Source: Spisula solida
Taxonomy: Eukaryota > Mollusca > Bivalvia > Venerida > Mactridae
Assembly: GCA_947247005.1 (NCBI GenBank)
Contig: OX365953.1
Coordinates: 377,001 to 441,000 of the forward strand
Direction of reading: 5' to 3'
Length of the DNA: 64,000 nt
Below, in pieces: positions 12,801 through 27,800 of this stretch. Position numbers and translations under genes: made by a program. The first letter of the stretch is position 1. Each line of letters opens with the position of its first letter. Below the pieces are notes generated by a model. That model searched no databases and was not told the DNA's origin. It saw only the letters and a list, made by a program, of their open reading frames with translations.

Positions 12801-15800
12801 CAGGGAAGGCAGCACTCAACAGAAACAGCAGAGCACAAAAGGGAGCTTACATTAATGAATTTGTCAAGTGTTGTCAAGTCATCCACATGCTGAAGACTTA
12901 ATGATTTTTTGTTGGATGTCTGTCTTGATGTCACAGTTTCTGGGAAATGACATCATATTATGAATGAATACCAAATACATCGCATGTACTTTTCAAAATT
13001 TAGTTGCAGACTATGTTACATTTAGATATAATTTTTTTCTTCATTAGTAATATTTTGCTTATACAAGACAGACAGGGGAATTTAATTGATGACCAAGATA
13101 TGAGTAATATATATGACTATGTATTTCTAAGGTAAACCTGTGGAGAAGAAAACAAGAATGGCAGTTACTAATGATGATAAAGCAGAGGATAAAGCTAACA
13201 CAGAGGGTATGTTTGATAACTACCGTATTGGTCCAAGTATTGAGTGCAGCTATGTATAGGACGCACATATAAATAAAGTCACAATTATGTCCCAATCTTC
13301 ATGAATTATGCTTTGTGTTCTATAATTTTCTAGCTCCATGTTTTAGGCTTTCAGCAATCAGTTGCTACGTAGTTTATTTAACTGTTTATTACACAGATTT
13401 GTCATACACGATGTATAACCGTATCGGTACCCTCTCAGTGCAAAATGATATATCGGTTCCCTCTCAGTGCTGGCACCGGTCTTTGTCAGTGCAAAGCAAT
13501 GAATCCGATTGACGAAGATCCGCAGGAGAGGTAAGAAAATCTTTTATTGTCCAAAAATACCGGTTTATGCATAAAAATCGATAGCCCACGGAACCCCCCG
13601 ATGATTAACCATTGTCTTCCTGTTGTTAAATTTGTTCTATCATTTTTCTCAAGTTCTGGCGTGGCTGGAATGTTGACCGAGGGTCGTTGTGCGAATGAAC
13701 ATCAAGCCATGTTTATGAAGCTTAAATGCGACTTTTCTTCAATATAGCAAATATCTAGTACCACAGACGAAAAGCCGTTGATCATATCTTCGTCCATCGG
13801 ATTCATTGTTTTGCACTGAGAGAGACCGGCGCAAGCACTGAGAGGGTACCGATATATCATTTTGCACTGAGAGGGTACCGATACGGATATACACCGTGTC
13901 ATAGTTTCCATCTTATTGACCAATGATTTTCTGGGTAAAGGATTTGTATAAACAGTTTTCTTATAGCTTACACAAGTGTCCACTTACTAAAATAAAGTAC
14001 ACTTTTCAAATGGAATCAGTTGGCGTGTCCGTGTATAAAACATCTTAGACCACAATAAGCCACAACTAGCCTATCACAGCGCAGTATTGCCATAGGCCAT
14101 TTCACTCACACGTTTGCGCTGAATAACCTTTGATTTGATCCTTTGTTGTTTTGATAAATCCGATTGCTTGGAGCAAATAGCATGTCTGTAGCAAACTATG
14201 CTGCAGTATTAACCATCGCTCATAATTATACTCATAGTAATATTAGTCTGTTACGTGGTCGAAGTGGGATAGACATCTCGTATCACTGGTTAAAAGATTG
14301 GACGCTCGCTGAAGCTTATCAACTAAATCTCATAACCAGTGATACTCATTGTCTATCTTATACATATTGGACAGGAGCTTTATTTTACTCGTCCTATGTT
14401 TATTTAACACATTAATATACACGGTTACATTAAGACATCCCCATTACATCATGTCAGCATGAAAGTATTGGATTTTCAACTTTTTCAAATACTAGTGTGG
14501 TGTCTCTGGACAGTCTGATAGTTAATATAAATGAATTGATAGTTCATTGGAACATTTATTGAAATTAATTATATATTCGCTTTTTTCAGTAGGGGGAATT
14601 CCTCCAACAGCATCAAGATCAGGCCTTGTTACGTTGGTAGGTACTGCTGTAATATTCACAATGCAGAAAGTATTCCATAACATTTTACATCTGTTCCTGA
14701 TAGCATTTGGTGTAGGTGCATCGCATGGGGATGCCTTTCTCCATTTATGTATGTGGGAAACAACCAAGTCACATTATCCAGATTAGAACTAGAACAGTGC
14801 TTTGCAAATAACGATGCATGAAAGGCCGTCTTACCTGATGGCACTTGATGTATACATCTGTCCGTCGTTGAAAGCTGTTGTAACTGGGTTACATATCTGT
14901 TGCGCATCTATGTTGCTGAAATTTCGATTTATGTTGCTAAAACTAGACACATAAGTAAATAAGTATAGTCTCAGTTAAAATATTACATTCAATATCGTAG
15001 GCTTTGGCTTCGGGGCATAAATTGTCCCGCTTTTGTTTATCATTTTCTCATTATTTGTAAGTGATTATGACTTGTCACACTTAGAACACAATAATCTTGA
15101 TCAACGTGATGATCCCATTCAGTACATTAAAGGAGGAAACTGTACCTTTTTTGTCGGAGGTACAATTTTTCAATCAACTTGCTTGTACTTTACAGTATTT
15201 TGATCCATCTTGGCCATAACCATTAAACGCCAACATCTTCAGATCTAGTCATGTTAAAATGAACTTCTTTGATTATATTTTAGGTGACCCCAGTTCTGTT
15301 TCTATGCCTGTGCACTAAAGGAGTAACTGGTAGGTAAATACAAATGATGATATCAATGCTGGTATACGTATAAGCACCCTCATTTTGTCTGCAGTTATAC
15401 ATATTTCTCGCAATTTGAAGAATAACTTCTTTTCTTAGAAGTTATAGATTTCTTTAAAATGCTCGAAAACTTGGTTGAAAGTTCTATAAACTTAATTTTC
15501 TTGTTTATACACTTAATTCAGATAAGATGCCTTGTGAATATCAGCCTTGCTAGTATTTGTAGGTAGACTTTTAAAGAAAAATATTTAAAGAAAAAAGTTG
15601 CGCTATTGTTTTCATTCAGTCGTCTGTGTTACTTTAGTTTTCACACTGTTAATTGTAGGACAAGATCTAAGGTATCCATTTGAAACGTGTTACTTGTTCT
15701 CTATCAAAAGGGCAATCCTTGCAAATAGGCTTATAACCCTGTGATATTATTTGTGCTTGTTAGAATAAGAGTAAGAATATAGAGAGCTACTAGTATTACA

Positions 15801-18800
15801 GTTATTTTTATGCCCCCGTATCGATAGATCGGGAGGCATATAGTGATTCACCTGTCCGTTCATCTGTTCGTCCGTCCGTCCGGTTAACCCAAATTTACCG
15901 TTTCTTCTAGCATCATTATGGCTTGCTACAAAGCTTCCATACTTGCATGGATTTTGTATATGAACATTCTCCACACCCCTGTATCACCTGACCCCACTTT
16001 GACCTTCACCTTGACCAAATTTTGGACTTGGAAATATTTATGGACAAGGCTTTCATAGGGGGCATAAGCGTTTATTGAACGCAGTCAGCGTTAGATGGTC
16101 AAAATTTAAGGTATATTTCAATAAGCAATGCCTGTTTTGGATTGCTGCTTAATACTTCCCTGTTATTAGCTCACCTGTCACAAAGTGACAGAGTGAGCTT
16201 TTGTGATCACTCTTCGTCCATCCTCCGTCCGTCGTCCGTCCGTCAACAATTGGCTTGTGTAGACACAAGAGCTCACAATTTTGACTTAATCTTTATGAAA
16301 CTTGGTCACAATGATCATGTCAACAACATCTAGGTCAAGTTCAATAATGGGTCATCCGGGGTCAAAAGCTAGGTCACAAGGTCAAATCATAGAAAAACCT
16401 TGTGTAGTCACTAGAGGTCACAATTTTGACTTAATCTTTATGAAACTTGGTCACAATGATCATGTCATCAAAATCTAGGTCAAGTTCGATAATGGGTCAT
16501 CCGGGGTCAAAAACTAGGTCACAAGGTCAAATCATAGAAAAACCTTGTGTAGTCACTAGAGGTCACAATTGTGACTCAATCTTTGTGAAACTTGGTCACA
16601 ATGAACATATCAACAAAATCTAGGTCGAGTTTGATATTTAGTCATCCAGGGTAAAAAACTAGGTCAGATCATAGAAAAACCTTGTGTAGTCACTAGAGGT
16701 CACAATTTGGACTTCATCTTTATGAAACTTGGTCACAATGATAATCTCAATAAAATCGAGGTAAATTTCGACATAACGAAAATTTGAGATAGAATTTTCG
16801 GCATCGAAGTTGCAAGTTTTCTAGTTTCTGTCATTTTACACCGCCATATTGTTACGGTCGTAAGAACGACATATTCGTAAGAATTACAGTACAGCTCTCG
16901 CGACTTTTGCCTATCACCGCGAATGGGGTATGAGTGATTTTCCACTTGCATCACCCAAGATCACTGTGATGCGTGAAAATGAGTGACGGTGGAGGACGGT
17001 TGTTTTAGACCACATGGTATTGACGCAAATTATGTTTGTGTGTGCAATTGTGTATACTATATTAGATATAAGGCACTCGCACACTCATAAAAACTTTAAA
17101 GTCTGTCGTTTAAAGACAGTTGACTGAACATAACCACAATTTTCTAAATTGCTGTCGATTAAAACGTGGCAATTATAGAATTTAGATCGCTCAACAAAAA
17201 TACGTAAAGTTTACGAGTTGTATTTTTAGTATTTATTGCGAACTCTCAACATTAATTTATAAATCAAGTCCACAATATTTTTACGCACATGCCATAATTA
17301 ACAAAATGATAAAAAACCTCGAACATGGAAAGCCAGGGGCGTAGCTTGGTCTAAATCAATGTGTAGGCCAATTTATTTTAGGGGGGTTCGGGGGCATTTC
17401 TATATCGTCGGATGTGCATTTTTAGCAGTCTTCAGACTAAAAAACAGGAACAACTACGACTCTCAATTTCATCAAAATATATAAATCATTAACATGAATG
17501 AAAAATCACACAAGTAGGACTGTACAGTATTGTCTAAGTTCCATATAAACATACATTTCCTTATTGTAGGGGGGTCTGGGGGCATGCTCCCCTCTTTTTA
17601 TACGCCCGTTGAAAATGGGACATAATATGTGAACACCCTTGGCGGGCGGGCGGGCGGCAGTGTCCATTAATTTGTCTGTACTCTAGCGCTAACAGTTTTC
17701 ATCCGATCATCTTCAAACTTTGTGACAATGCTTATGGGCATAATATCTAGGCCAACTTCGATTATAGGCCAAATCGGCCTAGGCCTTATTGGGTTATGGT
17801 CCTTTAATTACTAAATAAGTATGAAATTGGCCTTGTCGGGACACTTACGCAAGCAGTTTTCATCCGATCATCTTCAAACTTGCTGACAATGCTTATGAGC
17901 ATAATATCTAGGCCAAGTTCGATTAAAGGCCAAATCGGCTTAGGCCTAATTGGGTTATGGTCCTTTAATTACCAAATAAGTATGAAATTGGCCTTGTCTG
18001 TACTCTTACGCTAACAGTTTTCATCCGATCATCTTCAAACTTGCTGACAATGCTTATGGACATAACATCTAGGCCAAGTTCGATTATAGGCCAAATCGGC
18101 TTAGGGCTTATTGGGTTATGGTCCTTTAATTACCAAATAAGTATGAAATTGGCCTTGTCTGTACTCTAACGCTAACAGTTTTCATCCGATCATCTTCAAA
18201 CTTTGTGACAATGCTTATGGGCATAATATCTAGGCCAGGTTTAATTATAGGCCAAATTGGCCTAGGCCTTACTTGGTTATGATCCTATAATTACCAAAAT
18301 AAATGTGAAATTGACCTTGTCTGTTTTTTAGTGCAAACGGTTTTCATCCGATCATCTTCAAACTTGCTGACAATGCTTATGGGCATAATATCTAGGCCAA
18401 GTTCGATTATAGGCCAAATCGGCTTAGGCCTAATTGGGTTATGGTCCTTTAATTACCAAATAAGTATGAAATTGGCCTTGTCTGTACTCTTACGCTAACA
18501 GTTTTCATCCGATCATCTTCAAACTTGCTGACAATGCTTATGGACATAACATCTAGGCCAAGTTCGATTATAGGCCAAATCGGCTTAGGGCTTATTGGGT
18601 TATGGTCCTTTAATTACCAAATAAGTATGAAATTGGCCTTGTCTGTACTCTAACGCTAACAGTTTTCATCCGATCATCTTCAAACTTTGTGACAATGCTT
18701 ATGGGCATAATATCTAGGCCAAGTTTAATTATAGGCCAAATTGGCCTAGGCCTTACTTGGTTATGATCCTATAATTACCAAAATAAATGTGAAATTGACC

Positions 18801-21800
18801 TTGTCTGTTTTTTAGTGCAAACGGTTTTTATCCGATCATCTTCAAACTTTGTGACAATGCTTATGGGAATAATATCTAGGCCAAGTTCGATTATAGGCCA
18901 AGTTGGCCTAGGCCTTATTGGGTTATGGGCCTTTAATTACCAAATAAGTATGAAATTGGCCTTGTTTGTACTCTAACGCAAATAGTTTTCATCCGATCAT
19001 CTTCAAACTTTGTTACAATGCTTATGGGCATAATATCTATGCCATGTTCGATTATAGGCCAAATCGTCCTAGGCGTCATTTGGTTATGGGCCTAAATTAA
19101 TTACAAAATAAGTATGAAAATGGTCTTGTCTGTGCTCTAACGCAAACAGTTTTCATCCGATCGTCTTCAAACTGTGTGACAATGCTTATGGACATAATAT
19201 CTAGGCCAAGGTTGATTATAGGCCAAATCGACCTAGGCCTTATTTGGTTATGATCCTATAATTACCAAAATAAATGTGAAATTGACTTTGTCTGTTCTCT
19301 AGTGGAAAGAGTTTTCATCTGAGTATCTTCAAACTTGGTGACAATGTTTATTGATATAATATCTAAGACAAGTTCAATTGTAGGCCAAATCAGCCTAGGC
19401 CTTCTTGGGTTATGGTCCTTTAATTGAAAAAAATGTTGGATTGTTTTTTTTTTCATTCACCATGCCCTGAGACTCACCATGCCCCAAGACGGGCGTATTT
19501 TGTGACATTTGGCACTCTTGTTTTAAATAATATACTGTCGTGTCCTCTATGCTGTTTTCAGACTAAATATCAATAACAGTCCAGGTGACTTTGACACTCC
19601 TATACCCCATATATGATACCCTCATTGGTTTTTTATTGCATCTTTGGCATTTTTATTTTTTCGACTTTCTGTGAAAAAGTGTAGGCCGCGGCCTATACGG
19701 CCTATAGGAAGTTACGCCCCTGAAAGCAGCACTCACTAGTACACAGTGGACAGTCAGAAATTAAAAGCGGTCACTAGGAGACAAGCCTGTCCGGGGGTGA
19801 ATGGGCGCAAGAAAATAAAAAAAACTAGCATCTCTAGTTACAAAATAAATGAAAACAAGAGCTGTCCACGAACAGCGCGCTCCACTATTCGCAGCGCCAT
19901 GCTGGGATAGTACAATCATTATATATTCAAAACAAAATGCTTCATAACAGCAGCATTACCCTCTGCTGTGTAGAGGTTGGGGCTTCTAAGTCGAAAAAGG
20001 GGGATAATTTGGACAAATTATGCAGGACCATTACCTACTCATGTGTAGGTCCTCTTGGTCATGAAGGTAAACAAATAAGCATTTCTTAGTCCAAAAGGGG
20101 CCATAATTTCAACAAAATGCTAAATATTATCTTCTCCTGTGTAGGGGTTGGGGTCATGATGGTGAACAGGTATGCCAAGTATCAAAGCAATATGTCAATG
20201 CACTATGAAGATATTAGAGGTTAAAAAACCTGTAGCTAAACTTTAACATTTGCATTTCTAAGTCCAAAAGGGGGCATAATTTCACCAAAATGCTTGATAG
20301 AGTTACCTACCCATGTGTATGGGTTGGGGTCATGATGGTGAACAAGTATGTAAAGCAATATGTGAATGCACTTTGAATATATTAGAGGTGAAAAACCTGT
20401 ACTATACCTAAACTTTAACATTTGCACTAAGTTGAAAAAAGGGGGCATACTTTCACCAAAATGCTTAATAGAGTTACCTACCCCTGTGTATGGGTTGAGG
20501 TCATGATGGTAAACAGGTATGCAACGTATCAAAGCAATATGTCAATGCACTATGAAGATATTAGAGGTTAAAAAACCTGTAGCTAAACTTTAACATTTGC
20601 ATTTCTTAGTCCAAAAGGGGGAATAATTTCACCAAAATGCTTGATAGAGTTACCTACCCCTGTGTATGGGTTGGGGTCATGATGGTGAACATATATGTAA
20701 AGCAATATGTGAATGCACTTTGAATATATAAGAGGTGAAAAACCTGTACCTAAACTTTAACATTTGCACTAAGTTGAAAAAAGGGGACATAATTTCACCA
20801 AAATACTTAATAGAGTTACCTACCCCTGTGTATGGGTTGGGGTCATGATGGTGAACAGGTATGCAAAGTATTAAAGCAATATGTCCATGTACTATGAAGA
20901 TATTAGAGGTTAAAAAACCTGTACCTAAACTTTAACATTTGCACTATTTGCACTAAGTAGAAAAAGGGGGCATAATTTCAACAAAATGCCTGATAGAGTT
21001 ACTTACTCCTGCATATGGGTTGGGGTCATGGTGGCAAACAAGTATGCAAAGTATGAAAGCAATGTCTCAAAGGACTTAGAGAATATAAGAGGTTAAAAAA
21101 ACCTGTACCTAAACTTTAACAAAAATGTTAAGCCGATGCCGACGCTCGGTTGACTGCAATAGCTCCCCTTATTCTACGAATAGTGGAGCTAAAAAGCAAC
21201 AAAAAAGTTAGTAACAAGTTGAATCGCTCGACAGCATAACAGTGTAATTTCCCAATATTAAACTCTATTGCGTCATATTGCTCGCTTAGTACACAGCGAG
21301 TACACGTGCGACATTGCGAGTAATCGGTAATTGGCATAATTATGCCGACGTCTGGTCAGTTGGTAATTTTAAACGATGTGATTAAGCATTAAGACGTGTG
21401 TGCATATATTTGTTTTCCTAAATGGATGGATAACGTGTTTTGATATGACATTCCCAATTATTAATAACGACTTGGATATAAAATTTGGATTTAAATGCAT
21501 CTCACCTGAAGTACATGAAAGTACGGTGTTTTTGTGTCGCATAGAAAATTCACAACTTTTCTTCAGGACTTGCGTGTTCTGAAAATCGGCTTTATAAACA
21601 CATTTGGTAAACAATTTTCGGCCGCATAATGAGCATGTCGTGTTAACATCTCGTGCAAGGCTTGGTGTAAACCAATAAGCGTTCGCAAGTCACTTGCTAA
21701 CAGAAGATAGACGCCCTGACACAGAGAAAAAACATTGCGTAATTACCGTCGAGAAAAAAGGTTTACTAACGATTTCTAAATATTTTCTACTGTACATGTA

Positions 21801-24800
21801 CATCAATTCAAACATTGCAGTAGAACTTACCTGTATTGAGTGGATTCACCGCAAATTTTCATCAAATTTCAGCTTTTTTCTTGATAACTTGAAAACCATT
21901 GAAGATATCAACTTTGAGATTTTAAACATAAGCTCACAACAACAAAACACTATTTTATGACAGGTTACATAACTCTAGCTACAATATTGGAAGAATTATG
22001 GCCCTTTTGTTAAATTCAAATTTACTCATTTTTCATCTTTTTTCTTCGTTACTTTACAAAGATAGTAGATATTCAAATGAAACTTGCTATAATTATTGCC
22101 AGTGATAATACGCCTATCTTTAGCAGAGGGCAACAACTCTAGCTTTGATAAATTTTGACTTATGCCCCTTTTCAGCTTAAAAACTATAACATTGGTCAAA
22201 ATTAAAAAATGGTTCAAGATATTCAAATGAAACTTGCTATACTTACTTCTATTGACCACGACAATAAGTACATGTATGTGGAGCAAAAACAATATACACA
22301 TTTTTAGCAAATGGCGACAACTCTTTAAAACTTTAATAATTTTTGACTGATTCCCCTTAACACTTGCACACAAAACAAACAGATTAATGTAGTTCTGTTT
22401 TGTGTATTTCCATCTTGCAAACAATATTGGCCGATCAGGAACAGGGCAATGTCAATGAAAACAATGTCATGATTTCATGAATTAAGTGTGCAATTTTAGT
22501 CTGTCAAAGATATTTCCAAACTTTATAAAAGTCAAAGTTCATCATGGTTTCTATGTAGGAAATTAAACCTGCGCTTGTCAAACAACTTTAATTGAATTTT
22601 AGAAGGGAGTGAATTACTTTATTTCAGGCCTCAACACATGAAAGTATGAGATATGACATTGTTATTGTGTCTGAGTACAGAAACCTATAGCGCTGATAAT
22701 TATGCAACCCCACTATACTTCTACACTCCTCCCCTCCCCCCTCTTACGACATGCTACCACGGGGCCCTGTTCACGACAGTGATAATTAGGTATTTTTACA
22801 AACAATTGACGTTTTTACGGAACTCGAATCCTAATGAGATGTTTGCGCAATTTGTTGCAAACAAATATTTGTTCAACAATGGAAGGCGCGAAAATTACAG
22901 GTAAATCAAAGATTTCAGACTGGCGAGGTGTGAAAAATATTTGACGCTAGTCAAATACGATCAGAATTCGACCCGACTTCGAGATGAACAATAGAATTTA
23001 GGTGCAAATAAGTTATATCGAGATAGGTCTCGAGGTTTCATATAGACAAAGAAGGAGAAAAATCGGGACTTGAAAAAAACTTCGACATAACGGAAAATTC
23101 GATATAAGCGAGTTCGAGATAACGAGAGTTGACTGTACTTATATTTCAGCTGACAAGGACAACCCAACATATGATGTGGTGTTCAACACTTCACAAAGTG
23201 TGTACAGAGTCGGTGATAATGTAACATTGCATTGTTACATAAAAGAAGATGGATGGCTAACAGCTACATTCCAAGGGGGTAGATCACATATCGGTGATTG
23301 TGTCTTGGGTTCAAATGAATGTGTGCTTGATGATGTTAACAGTAGATACACATTGACAATAGATATATACAATCCCAATCACATCACATTAGTCATTCCT
23401 AATGTCACCCGTGAGGATGATGGGACGAACTATACGTGCTTATGGAATTCCATCCAAAAAAGTGTGTATTTACATGTCCGAGGTCTGTATATGTTTCAAT
23501 TAGCATTGCCAATTATGATTTTATCTCACCTGAGCACGAAATGCTCAAGGTGAGCTATTGTGATCACCCTTTTGTCCGTCTTGCACCATCCACCATAAAC
23601 AATTAGACTGTTTACACTCTAGAGGTCATAATTTTCACTTAATCTTTATTAAACTTGGTCACAATATTATGTTTGTCTCTATGAAATCTAGGTGCGCAAC
23701 TGGGTCATCTGGGATCAAAAACTAGGTCACCAGGTCACATCAAAGAAAAACCTTGTTAACACTCTAGGGGTCATATTTTTATACGCCCGTTGAAAACGGG
23801 ACGTATAATGTGAACACCCTTGGCGGGCGTGCGGGCGGCGGCGTCCAGTAGTTTGTCTACTCCGATCTTCTTCAAACTTGCTGACAATCTTTATGGGCAT
23901 AATATCTAGGCCAAGTTCAATTATAGGTCAAATAGGCTTAGGCCTTATTGGGTTATGGTCCTTTAATTACCAAAAAGGTATGAAATTGACCTTGTCTGTA
24001 CTCTTACGCTAACAGTTTTCATCTGATCATCTTCAAACTTGCTGACAATGCTTATGGACATAATATCTAGGCCAAGTTCCAATATAGGCCAAATCGGCCT
24101 AGGCCTTATTTGGTTATGATCCTATAATTACCAAAATAAATGTGAAATTGACCTTGTCTGTTCTCTAGTGCTAAGCGTTTTCATCTGAGTATCTTCAAAC
24201 TTGGTGACAATGTTCATGGATATAATATCTAAGACAAGTTCAATTGTAGGCCAAATCAGCCTAGGCCTTCTTGGGTTATGGTCCTTTAATTAAAAAAAAT
24301 GTTGGATTGTTTTTTTCATTCACTATGCCCTGAGACTCACCATGCCCCAAGATGGGCGTATTTTGTGACATTTTGGCACTCTTGTTTAGATAATGTAAAT
24401 GAAACCTGTTCTTAATGATCATCTCAACAAAATCTAGGTCAAGTTAGATACTAGTATTGGGTCATCCAGGGTTAAAAACTAGGTCTCAAGTTCAAATCAT
24501 AGATGTTTATGAAACTTGGTCACAATGATCATCTCAACAAAATCTAGGTCAAGTTCGATATTGAGTCATCCGGCGTAAAAAACTAGGTCACAAGGTCAAA
24601 TCATAGAAAAACCTTGTGTAGTCACTAGAGGTTACAGTGTTGGCTACAGTTCACTAATTAAGACAACATGAAACCTTGTATACATGTACTTCCAATATAG
24701 ACTGCATTTTCTTGAATCGTAGTCAGAAATTGTAGATAATTACTTATATCATCATAGGCGCCTGCATAAACTTCTTACGATAGGTGAGCGACCATTGGCC

Positions 24801-27800
24801 CTTTAGGCTGTCTTGTTAATTATATATGCCCCTCTTACCTTCAGTTTGGGAGCCCAAACTTTTATGGTTATTATGCCCCCATCTTTGATGAGGGGTTACA
24901 GTACTGTTTAAACTAAACTTGACACCTTTGTGCACATGAGTGCACTAGATTTACCATCGTGTGCACTACTAGTGCACTTTGAGTGCACTTTACCTGGAGT
25001 ACATGATTGTAATGCTTTGCACATGTCTATTGATCGGTTGGTCGGAAGACCAAACTTAAGAACGCTTAGCCCTAGGATCTTCAAACTTTACATGGAGATT
25101 GGTCTTCAGCAGTAGATGACCCCTATTGATTTTGATGTCAGTAGGTCAAAGGTAAAGGTTGCTGAGTCCTTTAATGTAAATGACTTCGGCTGCAGTGGGG
25201 GCAAATATGTTATACAAACATCTCTTGTTATTATAAATGCTCATTTTACTACATATTTCACATACTTTACAAGTATACATTTTGTATATTAACTATTTGA
25301 TGAAGTTTGGTGTAACCCAGTAACTTTCTGATTACGGCATTGCCCACGTCTATAATATTACCTAATATACTGTCCTTTGATACACAGCCAGTGTTCCCCC
25401 ACTGTGCAAGTGCTATTAAAAATGTTGTGCTATGAAACTTAAGTGAGTTACATAATAAAAAAAAATTGCCATCTTATTAAATCACCCCCCCATAAACTCG
25501 CAAAATGGGCTCAATATTTTGGCTTTGGTGTGCAGAATACTATGCAGACACTAGACCCATCTCTTTCAAAGCTCTTCTGTATATGTAATAAGGTCCAACA
25601 AATTAGCTTTTCCAGCCAATTAGCATTTATTCCTGTTTTATATGATCATCACATTTTGAAAACCACTAATAAACTAATCTGTTAATAACTTTTATGAGAA
25701 AATTCATTCAATTGTATTCATTAACTTGTAATCTGTCTGTTTCAGAAACTATTAATCCGATACCGAAAAACTCTGGAGAGGAAAATACTATAGTGCCTGT
25801 GGTGATTATTGTTATAGTAGTATTCATGGCAATAATAATGATAGTACATTGGTACTTCCAAGGAGCGGTGATTCCATGGCCCATATGGTGCTGTATTAAA
25901 GGTGATATATAGAATATGTTCTAATAATCTGTTCATACCCACAAATCCATAAGAATCTGCAATTTGCATGCTTTATTTGGAAATACTAGCACCTCTATTT
26001 AATGCCTACCCTCTTATTCAAGAAACATGTACTAAATCTATGCCAAAGGGCATTATTCTTATAAATAAGTCCCTATGCATTGATTTTAGCTTATCATAGC
26101 AGGAAGTCTGTCATGCGTGGTCAATCATTTGACTAGAAAAATACTAGAAATCACAGTTTTCAGTTAATCTTTATGAAACTTAGTTGTTATGTTTGTTTCT
26201 ATATAATTTAGGTCAAGTTTGCAACTGAAGCAACTGTAGTAAATAATTAGGTCACTGTGGCTCATCAATAACAATAACAAAACTTCTTAACACAATATAG
26301 GTCACAGCAGTTACATAATATTTATGAAACTTTTCCATGATATATACTGGGCGTCACTGAAAAGTTACCACTTATATATACCTCTGTATTTTGTATACGA
26401 TATGACCTATCGGTACAAAAGTTTTACAGTTTGTGCATTTGAATATATTAAATAGGAAAGCTGATGTTTAGAAACGATTTCAGTCATAATCGTCGGAAAT
26501 CTTTCATTAATGAAGGGCCATAACAAAACAAAAGTCACAGATCTTAGTAGCAGATATGACCTCCCTCTGCATTGAGTACGGTGTGGCATCTACGACGCAT
26601 ACTTTGAATCAGACGCTGAATTCTGTACTGGGGAATGGCCTCCCACTCCTCTACGAGCCTGTGTCAGCTGCTGACGGTTACCAATGTGACGTCTGCCGTT
26701 GTAGACTCTGCGTCCATGCTGGTCCCAATAATGCTCTATAGGGCTCAAATCAGGTGAGAAGGCAGGCCATGGAATAGTATCGACATTGTTATCCCACAGG
26801 AAACCCTGTGTGACACGGGCAGAGTGAGGCCGTGCATTGTCTTGTTGGAGAATGTTGACGTCATCGTGGTTCTGTAGAAACGAAAGAACCACTGGCCCGA
26901 GCACATTGTCCCCGTAGCGCTGAGCTGTTAGCGTCCCATCCAAGACGACGAGGGATGTTCTATGTCTCCATGAGATGCCTCCCCACACCATAACACTTCC
27001 CCCACTCCAGCGCATGGCCTGTTGAACGCAACAATCTGCGTAGCGTTCACCACGACGTCTCCACACCTTCTTCCTCCCATCAACCATATCGAGGCAAAAT
27101 CTCAACTCATCAGTGAATAAGTCACTCTGCCATTGTCGCCGTGTCCATCTTTGGTGTAGGGTACACCAATTTACACAATTTTGTCGCCGGGCCGTTGTCA
27201 AGACGTTACCCCGGTAAGCGCAGCGGGCCCGCAAATTGACCTGCTTCAAGCGCCGGCGTACTGTTTATGCGCTTATTCGATCATTACGGATCCCTGGTGT
27301 ATCTCTTGCAGTTTTTGTCGCTGGCCTGAACCTGTCGCGAAGTTGAGCCAGTATAATCTGCCAGTCTGTACGTAATGACGTCACATTTTCACGGCCTGGA
27401 CGCTGTCTATCACTCACACACCCTGTCTAATCATGTCTCCTGACTAGTTTCATGATAGTCTGATGAGAACAGCCCATACAACGTGCAATTTCACGAAATG
27501 AAAGTCCGACGTCAACCATGCCGATGGCCTAATGACATTGAGCGTCACCTAAACGTGGCAGTATTAGCAAAACAATTCTAGTTTTCAATCTTTTTCTCTT
27601 AGTTTGTCCACTAACAATCAAGAAAGAAGAACGATTTGCTATAAACGTTTCGTACATGTCGACTTTTCTTCGAAAAAGTCATTTTGCACGAGCAGCCAGT
27701 GACGCGAATTGACTTTGTCGAAGTGGAAAAATCATTACACCTGTGACTACACAGTAGGGTCAAAACATAGTCGTGTTCAGCTTTTAACACATTGTAACGT

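Noticed and set aside
16142..16333. LLAHLSQSDRVSFCDHSS-type ORFs (also at 31150-31410)
   Set aside because: These are translations of the 5' hairpin start of the array elements and recur wherever an element occurs.
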